Positions 24,314 through 32,968 of a stretch of 64,000 nucleotides of DNA are shown one piece after another. The stretch's first letter is position 1. Each line of letters starts with the position of its first letter. Origin of the DNA: Micromonospora sp. C95 (GTDB lineage: Bacteria; Actinomycetota; Actinomycetes; Mycobacteriales; Micromonosporaceae); NCBI RefSeq assembly GCF_018070465.1, contig NZ_JAGPXT010000021.1, positions 1 to 64,000 of the forward strand. The letters are read 5' to 3'. The notes under the pieces were generated by a model, which worked only from the letters and a program-made list of their open reading frames with translations, was not told the origin of the DNA and ran no database searches. The position numbers and the translations under genes are program-made.

Positions 24314-25494
24314 GACTGGCCGAGGCGTGGCGGGTGGCGTGGGACGCGCTGCGGGCGAACCGGATGCGCAGCGCGCTGACCATGCTCGGGGTGGTCATCG
24401 GGGTGGCCTCCGTGGTGCTGCTGGTGGCCATCGGCACCGGCACCAAGCAGCGGGTGGAACAGCAGGTGGAGGGGCTCGGCTCCAATCTGCTGCTGGTCGT
24501 GCCGGGGCGACTGGACGTGGGTAGCGCGCCGGCGCTCTCCCCGCTCACCCTGAAGGACGTGGACGCGGTCGGGCGGGTGGTCGGTGATCCGAGTCGGGTG
24601 GCCGTGACGGTCGCCTCGGGTGCGACCGTGCGGGCCGGCAACCGGGAGGACTTCACGACCGTCCAGGGGGTGCTGGAGACGACCCCGACGGTCTTCGCCC
24701 GGGAACTGGGCCGGGGTCGTTACCTGACCCGTGCCGATGTGGACACCAGCCGGCGGGTGGCGGTGCTCGGCGACTCGGTCGCCCGCTCCCTCTTCCCGGA
24801 CCGGGAGGCGGTCGGCCAGCAGATAAACGTGGCCGGCGTCCGCTTCCGGGTGATCGGCGTCTTCACCCCGCTCGGGCAGAGTCTCGGGGTCGACCGGGAC
24901 GACGAGGTGCACGTGCCGGTGACGGCGGCGCAGCGGCTCTACGGCATCCAGCGGGTCGACGCCATCGCGGTGAAGGCGCCGGACCGGGAACGGATCGACG
25001 AGCTGGGTGACCGGATCGTGGCCGAACTCAACGACCGGCACCCGGGTACCGAGTTCAGCGCCGTCACCCAGGAGCAGATCCTCGGGGTGCTGGGTGACAT
25101 CCTCGGCATCCTGACCGGCGTGCTGGCCGCCATCGCGGGCATCTCGCTGCTGGTCGGCGGGGTCGGCGTCTCCAACATCATGCTCGTCTCGGTCCGGGAG
25201 CGGACCCGGGAGATCGGGCTGCGCAAGGCGGTCGGCGCCCGGCCCCGGGACATCGGCGTGCAGTTCCTGCTGGAGGCGGTGCTGCTGACCTCGGTCGGTG
25301 GGCTCACCGGGATGGCCCTCGGGGTGGGCGGCGCACTGCTGGTGGCCGCTGTCTCACCCATCCCAGCGGCGGTGACCTGGTGGTCGCTGGCACTGGCCTT
25401 CGGCGTCTCGGCGGCGGTCGGCATCGTCTTCGGCGTGGTACCCGCGCAGCGCGCCGGTCGGCTCGATCCGGTGGTGGCCCTGCGCGCCGAGTGA
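24310..25494 (+). CDS. ABC transporter permease, MacB/FtsX family
   Basis: A 394-residue permease with one N-terminal membrane helix (about 20-43), a large extracellular MacB periplasmic core domain (about 45-250) and three C-terminal helices around 270-385. The segments RSALTMLGVVIGVASVV, GVGVSNIMLVSVRERTREIGLRKAVGA and PAQRAGRLDPVVALR are typical of the family. It is translated from GTG 24310, which overlaps the ATPase stop as GTGA. With the upstream adaptor it should form a tripartite-like exporter. A Gram-positive cell has no outer-membrane TolC partner, so the adaptor probably acts at the cell surface. Confidence 0.9.
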
Positions 25495-25720
25495 CGTCCC
25501 CGATACCCGCGGCCGAGGTTGATCGTCGCCAAAATTCCAAGGATGGTACTCGACCAGGGGTTTTTCGCCGCCACGCCGGCACCCATCCATGATCAGTTGC
25601 AGGAAGGGATCGCGCCGGTCACAGCCGTCCCGCTACCGTACTGGTAACACGCGCGTCGCCGGCCGCGCGGGAGGACCCGTGTGGCGGCACGCGCCGGGCA
25701 TGGGATGGGTCGGGTGAGCC

Positions 25721-25930
25721 ATGGCCGGGTCGCAGTCCGACGGTCGGCTGTCGGAGGTCAAGTTCCTGACCGTCGCCGAGGTGGCGACGGTCATGCGGGT
25801 GTCGAAGATGACGGTCTACCGCCTGGTGCACAGCGGCGAGCTGACCGCGGTGCGGGTGGGCAGGTCGTTCCGGGTGCCGGAGCACGCGGTGCACGAATAC
25901 CTGCGCGGCGCCTTCCAGGAGACCGCCTGA
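25721..25930 (+). CDS. Small excisionase-type HTH protein (Rv0500A/BldC-like)
   Basis: A 69-residue DNA-binding protein. Residues 15-64 form a MerR/excisionase-type winged helix (FLTVAEVATVMRVSKMTVYRLVHSGELTAVRVGRSFRVPEHAV), closely like the mycobacterial protein Rv0500A that occupies the same place. BldC, a Streptomyces developmental regulator, belongs to the same fold group. An in-frame TGA two codons upstream fixes ATG 25721 as the first possible start. The next gene encodes bS22, as in mycobacteria. Target genes are unknown. Confidence 0.85.
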   Translation: MAGSQSDGRLSEVKFLTVAEVATVMRVSKMTVYRLVHSGELTAVRVGRSFRVPEHAVHEYLRGAFQETA

Positions 25931-26151
25931 CCCTGGTGCGGCCGGGTCACGCGGACCCGGTGGAACGGGCATCGAGCGGGGGCGCGTTGGTCCTGCTGAC
26001 GCAGTCCCGCTACGCTGGACTCCGATCGTGACCGCTGGTGCGCTCCGCCGCCCACCCCGCCGGTCCGGTCCCTGTCCGCAAGCGGTCGCTGACGCCACGG
26101 GTTCGTGGTGTCCTCCCGGTCGCGCCGCACGTTGCATCGAAAGGCTGTCGT

Positions 26152-26253
26152 ATGGGCTCGGTGGTCAAGAAGCGCCGCAAGCGCATGGCTAAGAAGAAGC
26201 ACCGCAAGCTGCTGCGCAAGACCCGCGTCCAGCGTCGCCGTCTCGGCAAGTGA
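26152..26253 (+). CDS. Small ribosomal protein bS22
   Basis: A 33-residue, extremely basic protein (MGSVVKKRRKRMAKKKHRK...VQRRRLGK) of the AURKAIP1/COX24 domain family. It corresponds to the mycobacterial 30S protein bS22, a small actinobacterial subunit near the decoding region. GAAAGG lies 9-10 nt before ATG 26152. A TACGCT box near 26010 may begin a leader of about 130 nt. Longer in-frame extensions upstream are not conserved in character. A hairpin terminator follows within 3 nt of the stop codon. Confidence 0.9.
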   Translation: MGSVVKKRRKRMAKKKHRKLLRKTRVQRRRLGK

Positions 26254-26255
26254 CC

Positions 26256-26278
26256 GACGCCGGGCCTGGTCCGGCGTC
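26256..26278 (+). terminator. Hairpin terminator after the bS22 gene
   Basis: GACGCCGG (26256-26263) pairs with CCGGCGTC (26271-26278) around a 7-nt loop, starting 3 nt after the stop. Confidence 0.65.
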
Positions 26279-26369
26279 CGTCCCTTGCCAACTGTCGACC
26301 CTCGGAGGCTCAGGTGATCAGGCCGTGGCTGTTCCGGCTCGGTCCCACCTGCCGGGGTAGGTGCGAGAC

Positions 26370-27443
26370 ATGACCCCCGGTGGCTCCCAGAGCCCTCCGG
26401 GGGTCGTCGTCGTGACCGGGGTCAGTCGCTATCTCGGCGCGCACGTCGCTGCCCGGCTCGCCGCCGACCCGCGGATCGATCGGGTGATCGGCATCGACCT
26501 GCCGGAGCCGGGGCCCGAGGTCGACGCACTGCTCGACCAGGTGGAGCGGATCCGGGTCGACGCCGGCTCGGTGGGTGGCCTCCTCGCCGACCTCGACGTG
26601 GACACCGTGGTGCATCTGGCGCTGGTCAGCTCCCCTGACCCACAGCACGGTGGCCGGGCGGCGATGAAGGAGCAGAACGTCATCGGCACCATGCAGCTGC
26701 TCGCCGCGTGCCAACGGGCACCACGGCTACGCAAGATCGTGGTCCGCTCCTCCACCGCTGCGTACGGTGCGTCGTTCCGCGACCCGGCGGTCTTCACCGA
26801 GGAGACCGAGCCGCGCGAGGTGCCGCGGGGCGGTTTCGGCCGCGACATCCTCGACATCGAGGGGTACGTCCGTGGCTTCCGTCGCCGACGCGGCGACGTC
26901 ACCGCCACCGTGCTGCGCTTCGCACCGTTCATCGGCTCGACGGCGGACACCACGCTCACCCGCTACTTCGCCCAGCCGGTGGTGCCGACCATCTTCGGCC
27001 GGGACGCCCGGTTGCAGTTCCTGCACTTCGACGACGCGCTTGAGGTGCTGCACCGGTCGGTCGTCGGTGATCATTCCGGCACCTTCAACGTCGCCGGGCC
27101 CGGGGTGCTCGCGCTGTCGCAGGCGATCCGTCGAGCCGGCCGGGTCGCCGTGCCGGTGCTGGAGCCGGGCCTGTCCGGAGCCGCCGCGTTGGCCCGGGTC
27201 ATGGGCTTCGGTCGCTACGGCCTCGACCAGGTCGACCTCTTCGTGCACGGCCGGGTGGTGGACATCTCCCGACTGGAGCGGGAGTACGCTTTCACGCCCC
27301 GCTCGACCGCCGCCGCCTTCGACGACTTCGTCCGGGCACACCACGGACGTGCGGTGGTGACCCGGGAGCAGTTGGCCGCCGCCGAGCAGTTGGTGCTCGA
27401 CCAGATCCGACAGGTTCGGGCCGCCGTCCGGGAGCGGTCGTGA
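26370..27443 (+). CDS. NAD-dependent epimerase/dehydratase-like SDR (Rv0501-like)
   Basis: A 357-residue extended SDR. The cofactor loop VTGVSRYLGAHVAARL near residue 14 fits GxxxxxG, VVHLAL and SSTAAYG follow at the expected places, but the usual YxxxK is not clear: the region reads GFGRDILDIEGYVRGF. It may therefore bind NAD without classical epimerase chemistry. The C-terminal half holds a sugar-nucleotide-like pocket. M. tuberculosis Rv0501 (annotated galE2) holds the same position. ATG 26370 is used; GTG 26361 is also in frame. It overlaps the acyltransferase start by 4 bp. Confidence 0.8.
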   Translation: MTPGGSQSPPGVVVVTGVSRYLGAHVAARLAADPRIDRVIGIDLPEPGPEVDALLDQVERIRVDAGSVGGLLADLDVDTVVHLALVSSPDPQHGGRAAMKEQNVIGTMQLLAACQRAPRLRKIVVRSSTAAYGASFRDPAVFTEETEPREVPRGGFGRDILDIEGYVRGFRRRRGDVTATVLRFAPFIGSTADTTLTRYFAQPVVPTIFGRDARLQFLHFDDALEVLHRSVVGDHSGTFNVAGPGVLALSQAIRRAGRVAVPVLEPGLSGAAALARVMGFGRYGLDQVDLFVHGRVVDISRLEREYAFTPRSTAAAFDDFVRAHHGRAVVTREQLAAAEQLVLDQIRQVRAAVRERS

Positions 27444-28405
27444 CCGGGCCCGAGGAACGGCACGACGAGGCACGCCTCGACGGCCGGTACGCCGTGCCGG
27501 CGCCGGTGGCCCCCGACGTGACGCGACGTAACGGGCACCGCCCGAGCGCGCCGGACCAGGCGGGCGACGTCTGGGACCGCCGGGTCGCCGCCGGCCTGGC
27601 CTTCCTGCGCCGACGGCTGGCGGGCGACTACGAGGTGGACGAGTTCGGCTTCGACCGCGACCTGACCGGGGCGGTCTTTCATCCCCTGCTGCGTCGGCTC
27701 TACCGCGACTGGTTCCGTACCGAGGTCACCGGCCTGGAGAACGTACCCGCGGACGGGGCGGGGCTGATCGTCGGCAACCACTCCGGCACCGTGGCACTGG
27801 ACGCCTTGATCCTCTCCACCGCGCTGCACCACGAGCATCCCGATCACCGCAACCTGCGGCTGCTCGGCGCGGACCTGATCTTCCGGATGCCGGTGGTCTC
27901 CGAGATCGCCCGCAAGACCGGCGGCACGATGGCTTGCAACCCGGACGCCGAGCGGCTGATGCGCAACGGCGAGCTGGTGGGTGTCTTCCCGGAGGGCTTC
28001 AAGGGCGTCGGCAAGCTGTACGCGCAACGCTACAAGCTGCAACGCTTCGGTCGGGGTGGCTTCGTCTCGGCGGCGCTGCGCACCGGCACTCCGATCGTCC
28101 CGGTGGCCATCGTCGGTGGCGAGGAGATCTATCCGATGCTCGCCGACATCAAGCCACTGGCCCGACTGCTCAAGCTGCCGTACTTCCCGGTGACACCGAC
28201 CTTCCCCTGGCTCGGGCCGCTGGGCATGGTGCCGTTGCCGAGCAAGTGGCTTATCGAGTTCTGTCCGCCGATCCCGACGGAGCACCTGATGGACTCCGCG
28301 GACGATCCGCTTGTCGTGTTCAACCTCGCCGACCAGGTACGCGAGACCATCCAGCAGACCCTGCACCAGCTGCTGGAGCGCCGGCCTGACCCGTTCGGTC
28401 CCTGA
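27440..28405 (+). CDS. PlsC-like phospholipid/glycerol acyltransferase (Rv0502-like)
   Basis: A 321-residue membrane-associated acyltransferase. Block I reads NHSGTVALD with His114 and Asp121, a longer His-Asp spacing (H-x6-D) than the standard H-x4-D. Block III is FPEG in GVFPEGFKGVGK, and TPIVPVAIVGGEE fits block IV. The first 90 residues are a polar extension. It is coupled to the upstream SDR gene by GTGA at 27440, as Rv0501-Rv0502 are paired in mycobacteria. The family transfers acyl chains to lipid precursors; the acceptor is not known. Confidence 0.82.
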   Translation: MTGPEERHDEARLDGRYAVPAPVAPDVTRRNGHRPSAPDQAGDVWDRRVAAGLAFLRRRLAGDYEVDEFGFDRDLTGAVFHPLLRRLYRDWFRTEVTGLENVPADGAGLIVGNHSGTVALDALILSTALHHEHPDHRNLRLLGADLIFRMPVVSEIARKTGGTMACNPDAERLMRNGELVGVFPEGFKGVGKLYAQRYKLQRFGRGGFVSAALRTGTPIVPVAIVGGEEIYPMLADIKPLARLLKLPYFPVTPTFPWLGPLGMVPLPSKWLIEFCPPIPTEHLMDSADDPLVVFNLADQVRETIQQTLHQLLERRPDPFGP

Positions 28406-28475
28406 CCGATGCGACAGTGACCGGCTGCCCGGCGTGCCCGGCTGATCCGCCGGCCAGCTCGCAGCGCCCGCCCGG

Positions 28476-29336
28476 TCAGGAGCAGGCGGTGGGGATCGGA
28501 CCGAGCGTGTCGCTGGTGACGGTGAATTCCTGGCCGCAGGCGATGGCGGCGCGCACGGCCTCGGCCCGCTCGGCGACGGATTCGAGCAGGGCCAGCGATG
28601 CGGTGGTGCGTACCCGGTCGACCCGGGATCCCCGGTTCTGCAGTGCGCCAAGCGATCGCCGCTGGTCGGTGAGGAACGCGTCGACCGCGGCCAGCGCCGC
28701 GGGATCCGAGCGCTGCACGGCCGCCCCGGTGAGCAGACGTACGCCCTGCCGGGTGTCCGCGTCCATGTCGTCGAGCACCGTGCGGTATCCGCCGGGGCTG
28801 CCACCCAACGTGGTCGCCTCGGCCAGCCGGGTGCGGGCGAAGTCGAGGAAGAGCTGACCCCGGCTGATGTCGGAGCTGGTGAGCGCGAGCTGCGCCCGTT
28901 CGGTGCTGCGTTTCATCCCGTACAGCGCGTCACCGGGCACCGCGTCCTCGCTGGCGGCCGAGATGCCGGAAACGGCCACGGCACCGGCGGCGATGCCGAT
29001 CAGGATGGCACCGCGAGCGCGGGCTCGGCGGGCGGTCACCGGGGGCAGGAGCGTCCCACGACCGGAAGACGTCTTCTCGGCCGGTCGGGCGGGGACCGGC
29101 GCGCCGACCCCCTCGCGAGCGGCGGTGGCCAGCAACATCGCCCGGAGGCCGGTGCGAAATTCCGGGTCGACCTCGGCGTCCGGCGGGTTGGCACCGAGGT
29201 GCCGGCCGAGCGCGACGAGCGGCGCGAGCCGGTCGTCGTCGGTGGATCGCACGTGATGACGCCGGCCGCCGTTGGCTTCGTCGAGAAGCTGCGCGAAGCG
29301 CTCGGCGCGCCGACGGGAGAAGAGGGCGTTGTCCAC
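28476..29336 (-). CDS. Probable anti-sigma factor for the BldN-type sigma (RsbN-like)
   Basis: A 286-residue protein. Residues about 8-85 are a helical cytoplasmic domain (RRRAERFAQLLDEANGG...DPEFRTGLRAMLL), one membrane helix lies at about 108-127, and the extracellular part from 130 is helical and DUF5667-like (GDALYGMKRSTERAQLAL). In Streptomyces, rsbN follows bldN and encodes a membrane anti-sigma, and here the gene also lies directly downstream of the bldN-type gene. GTG 29336 has a strong AGGAGG 7 nt upstream. The pairing is inferred from position and topology; the sequence itself does not prove sigma binding. Confidence 0.72.
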   Translation of the reverse strand: MDNALFSRRRAERFAQLLDEANGGRRHHVRSTDDDRLAPLVALGRHLGANPPDAEVDPEFRTGLRAMLLATAAREGVGAPVPARPAEKTSSGRGTLLPPVTARRARARGAILIGIAAGAVAVSGISAASEDAVPGDALYGMKRSTERAQLALTSSDISRGQLFLDFARTRLAEATTLGGSPGGYRTVLDDMDADTRQGVRLLTGAAVQRSDPAALAAVDAFLTDQRRSLGALQNRGSRVDRVRTTASLALLESVAERAEAVRAAIACGQEFTVTSDTLGPIPTACS

Positions 29337-29618
29337 CGTGGCACCTCCTCTCGCTGGTCACGGCCGGTCGGCCGCGTTCACCGCCAGCGACCGATGACCC
29401 CGCGACACCACAGCGGATGGCCGTTGTCGGCACCGTCGTAGGTCATCCGGAGGCCCCCGAGGGCTCCCAGCCTGTCACCGGTCGCACCCGGAGAAACGCG
29501 CCGTGCCGGGGGCGGGTTACGGCCCGGCCGGTGCCGAAATTACGCAAAGTGATCGTGGTGAGGCCGGCGCGCGCGGCGGCCGGCCGGTGCGGACGGCCAT
29601 CGTGGTGGTGCGGGGAGA

Positions 29619-30566
29619 TCACGGCTGGAAGCCGTCCGGAAGCAGCCGCGCCAGGGCCCGGACCGCCCGGTACTGCAACGCCTTGATCGCACCCTCGTTC
29701 TTGCCCATCGCCCGAGCGGTCTCGGCCACCGAGAAGCCCTGGAGAAAGCGGAGCACGATGCACTCCTGCTGCTCGGGGTTGAGGCGTTTCACCGCGCTCA
29801 ACAGGGCGACGTTCGTGATGTGTTCCACCACCGCGGCCTCCGGGCTGCCCTCCGGACCCCGATCCTCCCGGTCGGCGTCCAGGACGTCGCCGGTGGTCAC
29901 CTCCAGCCGGTACCGGCCGGACTTGAAGTGGTCGGCGACCAGGTTGCGGGCGATGGTGACCAGCCAGGCCCCGAGGTCGCGGCCCTGCCAGGTGAAGCTG
30001 CCGATCCGCTTGAGGGCGCGCAGGAAGGTGTCCGAGGTGAGGTCCTCGGCGAGTTGCCGATTGCCGACCCGGAAGTAGACGAAGCGGAACACCGTGTCCA
30101 CGTAGCGGTCGTAGATCAGCCCGAAGGCCTCGGCCTCGCCCGCCTGGGCGCGCTCGACGAGAGCCCAGACCTCGGTCGCCGGATCGGACGGATCCGGCCG
30201 GCTCGGGAACCCGGTCGAGGTGCCGGTCGGTTCGGCCACTGCCGGGATCACCGCGGTCTCGGTGGTGGACACCTCGGCGACCGGTGCGTCCCCACTGCGC
30301 CGAGCCTGGGCCGGCATCGTGGGGCGGTTCGGGGAGGCTACCCGACCGCCGGCGGATTTGGCGTTTCCACCGGGTACGGGTGGTCGATGCGGCGGCTCGT
30401 TCTGATGAGGCCGACTGCCCACCCGGCGAGCGGCACCGTCACCTCGGGTGGTGACGTTGGCCGACGCGTCCGGTGCGCCGTGAACGCCGCCGCGTTCGTT
30501 GATCGGAGCGCGGGCGGCCGGACCGGTCAGGCCGACCGGACGTTCGGCGAATCCGAAGGTGGTCAT
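29619..30566 (-). CDS. bldN: ECF sigma factor, BldN type
   Basis: A 315-residue ECF RNA polymerase sigma factor. Region 2 starts near residue 132 (EVWALVERAQAGEAEAFGLIYDRY) and includes LAEDLTSDTFLRAL and the -10 binding WQGRDLGAWLVTIARNLVADHFKS. Region 4 carries NPEQQECIVLRFLQGFSVAETARAMGKNEGAIKALQYRA. The 130-residue Pro/Arg-rich N-terminal extension recalls Streptomyces BldN, which is made as a pro-protein, though there it is shorter. Near-identity of the region 2 and 4 segments with BldN as I remember it supports the name. ATG 30566 follows GGAGG. It probably controls aerial or spore development. Confidence 0.85.
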   Translation of the reverse strand: MTTFGFAERPVGLTGPAARAPINERGGVHGAPDASANVTTRGDGAARRVGSRPHQNEPPHRPPVPGGNAKSAGGRVASPNRPTMPAQARRSGDAPVAEVSTTETAVIPAVAEPTGTSTGFPSRPDPSDPATEVWALVERAQAGEAEAFGLIYDRYVDTVFRFVYFRVGNRQLAEDLTSDTFLRALKRIGSFTWQGRDLGAWLVTIARNLVADHFKSGRYRLEVTTGDVLDADREDRGPEGSPEAAVVEHITNVALLSAVKRLNPEQQECIVLRFLQGFSVAETARAMGKNEGAIKALQYRAVRALARLLPDGFQP

Positions 30567-30602
30567 CGCCCCGCCTCCGTTCCGCCGGTGGCCGCCGGGT
30601 CG

Positions 30603-30630
30603 GCAACGACCGGTCGACCGGTCGTTGCCC
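30603..30630. promoter_or_regulatory. 28-bp perfect palindrome in the bldN leader
   Basis: GGCAACGACCGG (30603-30614) pairs with 30619-30630 around TCGA, itself a palindrome, so all 28 bases are symmetric. It lies 37-64 nt before the bldN start and could be an operator or a strong mRNA hairpin. Confidence 0.7.
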
Positions 30631-30737
30631 CGCCGGGCAGGGTGGCTCCGGGGTGTGCCGGCGGGCGGCAGATCCCCTTGAGGTGCTGGTCCAATGCGCT
30701 CAACGGCACGGGGGCCTCCTCGGGCTGAGGGGTGTCG

Positions 30738-30790
30738 ACTCACGGCAAATGGGGTGAGCCGACCCGAGTGATGATAGGGCCAACGTCACC
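30738..30790. promoter_or_regulatory. Candidate BldD-type half-sites upstream of bldN
   Basis: AGTGA (30767-30771) and TCACC (30786-30790) form an inverted pair 14 nt apart, and CTCAC/GTGAG at 30738-30758 form a second. BldD recognises AGTGA...TCACC-type repeats and represses bldN in Streptomyces. TATCAT at 30776-30771 on the minus strand may be the -10 box. Confidence 0.4.
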
Positions 30791-31087
30791 CGCGCGTGGC
30801 AAGTCCGTTACACAGGGCCGAAGTATTTCCCGACGTGTCGCCGACCCGGCGGACCGGTTGTCCGTCGGGTGTGGTTGACAACTGGGGACCCACCTGATCC
30901 CCATTGGAGTCACTGTTCGTGCAGGTGACGGGCGGGATCAGCGTGGGGTGCCGAGGTCCGGCGGAAACCGGCTACCGTACCGGGCCGGGCACCCCCGGTC
31001 CGTCGCCGTCGCACCTGTACCGCACCGTCGGTGACATGGTCTGGTTCCGTGAACGGGACTCGCGGACGTGGCCGTACGGATCGGGCT

Positions 31088-32686
31088 GTGCCAGACTCAG
31101 CCACCGTGCAGGATCCTGACTCGGTCTCCGGTCCCAACCTCGCCGACCGTCTTCGCCGGGCGGCGCAGCTGCACGCCGGCAAACCCGCACTGCACTGGCG
31201 GCAGCGGACGATCACCTGGTCCGAACTGGACGAGGCGGTGAGCGGTGCGGCCCGGGCACTGGCCGCAGCCGTGCCGGTGGCCGACGCCTCCCGGCCAGGG
31301 GCAAGGGTCGCCGTGGCGCTGCCGAACGTGCCGGATTTCGTGGTCAGCCTGCTCGGCGCGCTGCGCGCCGGGCTGATCGCGGTACCGGTGAATCCCGGGC
31401 TGACCGCCCGGGAACTGCGGCATGTCCTGGCGGACTCGGGCGCGTCGGTGCTGATCGGTACCGAGCGGATCCGGGATCTGGTGGCGGAGCTGGACCTGCC
31501 TGCGCTGGTGGCGGTGCACACCGGCGCGCCGGCTGCCGGTGGCGACCGCACGTTTCCGGCCCGAGGCGCCGACGACCTGGCGGTGCTGCTCTACACCTCG
31601 GGCACCTCGGGCTGGCCGAAGGGAGCCATGCTCTCCCACGGGGCGTTGGCGGCCAACCACGAACAGATCGGGCGGATCGAGCCGCCGGTGGTCGGCCCGG
31701 ACGACACCGTGCTGCTGGCCCTGCCGCTGTTCCACGCCTACGGGCTGAACGCCGGGCTGGGTGCGGTGCTCCACCATGGTGCGACCGGGGTGCTGGTCGA
31801 CGATGCCGGTGCCGACGCGGCGCTCGCCGAGATCGCCCGGCACCGGGTGAGCGTCCTGGTGGGCGTACCGTCGATGGTGCAGGCTTGGGCCCGGGCGGGC
31901 GCCGACAGCCTCGCCGGGGCGATGGCCGGGGTGCGGCTCGTGGTGTGCGGCGCGGCACCGCTGGAGCCGGCCGACGCGGCGCGCTTCAGCGAGGCCGCCG
32001 GACCTCCGGTGCACGTCGGGTACGGCCTGACCGAGACCGCCCCGGTGCTCACCTCGACCCTGGTCGGCGGCGAACCCCGGCCCGGCTCGATCGGCCGTCC
32101 GTTGCCCGGCGTGCAGGTGCGGCTGGTCGGGGCGGACGGTACGGAACTGTGGCGCGACGGAGTGGCCGCGCCCGACGACGATCCGGACGAGATGGACCTC
32201 ACCGACCCGGCCTCGGGTACCGATCCGGGACAGCTCGTGGTGCGTGGCCCGAACCTGTTCTCCGGGTACTGGCCGGACGGCGCCGGCGGACCGGACACCG
32301 ACGGTTGGTGGGCCACCGGCGACGTGGCGTACGCCGACGCCGACGGCGACCTCTTCCTGGTCGACCGGATCGGCGAGCTGATCCTGGTCAACGGCTTCAA
32401 CGTGTATCCGCACGAGGTCGAGCTGGTGTTGTCGGCCCATCCGGCGGTGGCGGAGTCCGCCGTAGTGGGTGTGCCGCACCCGAGGACCGGGGAGACTGTC
32501 CGGGCGTACGTGGTGCCGAGGCCGCAGGCCGCGGTGGCACGTACCGAGCTGATCGCGCACTGCACACGTAACCTGGCCAGATTCAAGTGCCCGACCGAGG
32601 TCGAGTTCGTCGACGTGCTGCCACGCTCGGTGATCGGGAAGGTACGCAAGACCCTGCTCGGTACGACGGAGGAGACCGATGCGTGA
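31088..32686 (+). CDS. Acyl-CoA ligase/AMP-binding enzyme
   Basis: A 532-residue ANL-superfamily enzyme that activates a carboxylic acid, probably a fatty acid, as acyl-AMP and then acyl-CoA. The P loop YTSGTSGWPKGAM begins at Tyr169, GYGLTE is the A5 motif, WWATGDVAY the A7 motif, and VDRIGELILVNGFNVYP the hinge. The catalytic Lys518 is in SVIGKVRKTLL. A 9-12 residue acidic insert (DDDPDEMDLTDPASG) near residue 360 is unusual. GTG 31088 is chosen; GTG 31106 is possible. Its stop overlaps the glutaredoxin-like gene by 8 bp. Confidence 0.88.
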   Translation: MPDSATVQDPDSVSGPNLADRLRRAAQLHAGKPALHWRQRTITWSELDEAVSGAARALAAAVPVADASRPGARVAVALPNVPDFVVSLLGALRAGLIAVPVNPGLTARELRHVLADSGASVLIGTERIRDLVAELDLPALVAVHTGAPAAGGDRTFPARGADDLAVLLYTSGTSGWPKGAMLSHGALAANHEQIGRIEPPVVGPDDTVLLALPLFHAYGLNAGLGAVLHHGATGVLVDDAGADAALAEIARHRVSVLVGVPSMVQAWARAGADSLAGAMAGVRLVVCGAAPLEPADAARFSEAAGPPVHVGYGLTETAPVLTSTLVGGEPRPGSIGRPLPGVQVRLVGADGTELWRDGVAAPDDDPDEMDLTDPASGTDPGQLVVRGPNLFSGYWPDGAGGPDTDGWWATGDVAYADADGDLFLVDRIGELILVNGFNVYPHEVELVLSAHPAVAESAVVGVPHPRTGETVRAYVVPRPQAAVARTELIAHCTRNLARFKCPTEVEFVDVLPRSVIGKVRKTLLGTTEETDA

Positions 32687-32930
32687 ACCCCGCCTGACGC
32701 TGATCACCCGTCCCGGCTGTCACCTCTGTGCGGACGCCAAGGCGGCGCTCGACCGGGTGGTCGCGGTCACCGGCGACCGGTGGACCGAACGGGACGTCAG
32801 CGGCGACGTGGAGCTGGAACGCGAGTACGGCGACCGGCTGCCGGTGGTGCTGCTCGACGGCAGGGAACACGGCTACTGGCGGGTGGAGGAGGAACGGCTG
32901 CTGCGTGACCTGACCACCCCGCAGCTCTGA
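32679..32930 (+). CDS. Glutaredoxin-like thiol protein (Rv0508-like)
   Basis: An 83-residue thioredoxin-fold protein of the DUF836/glutaredoxin-like type. It keeps the redox pair Cys14-x-x-Cys17 (CHLC) after the first beta strand and the cis-Pro LPVVLLDG near residue 55. Actinomycetes use mycothiol, so it may work with that thiol or act as a mycoredoxin-like reductase. It overlaps the ligase stop by 8 bp. M. tuberculosis places the similar Rv0508 just before hemA; here HAD and rex genes lie between. Confidence 0.85.
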   Translation: MREPRLTLITRPGCHLCADAKAALDRVVAVTGDRWTERDVSGDVELEREYGDRLPVVLLDGREHGYWRVEEERLLRDLTTPQL

Positions 32931-32956
32931 GGCCGCCGCACCGGGGTACGGCCGGA

Positions 32957-32962
32957 TAAGGT
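32957..32962 (+). promoter_or_regulatory. -10 box TAAGGT before the HAD gene
   Basis: TAAGGT ends 6 nt before ATG 32969, with no ribosome-binding site, predicting a leaderless mRNA. Confidence 0.45.
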
Positions 32963-32968
32963 GCGGCG

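Larger units (their letters stand above)
30567..31087. other. Long divergent intergenic region upstream of bldN
   Basis: No protein gene is visible in these 521 bases between bldN and the acyl-CoA ligase gene. It contains a 28-bp perfect palindrome at 30603-30630 and paired AGTGA...TCACC and CTCAC...GTGAG half-sites at 30738-30790. Confidence 0.6.
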
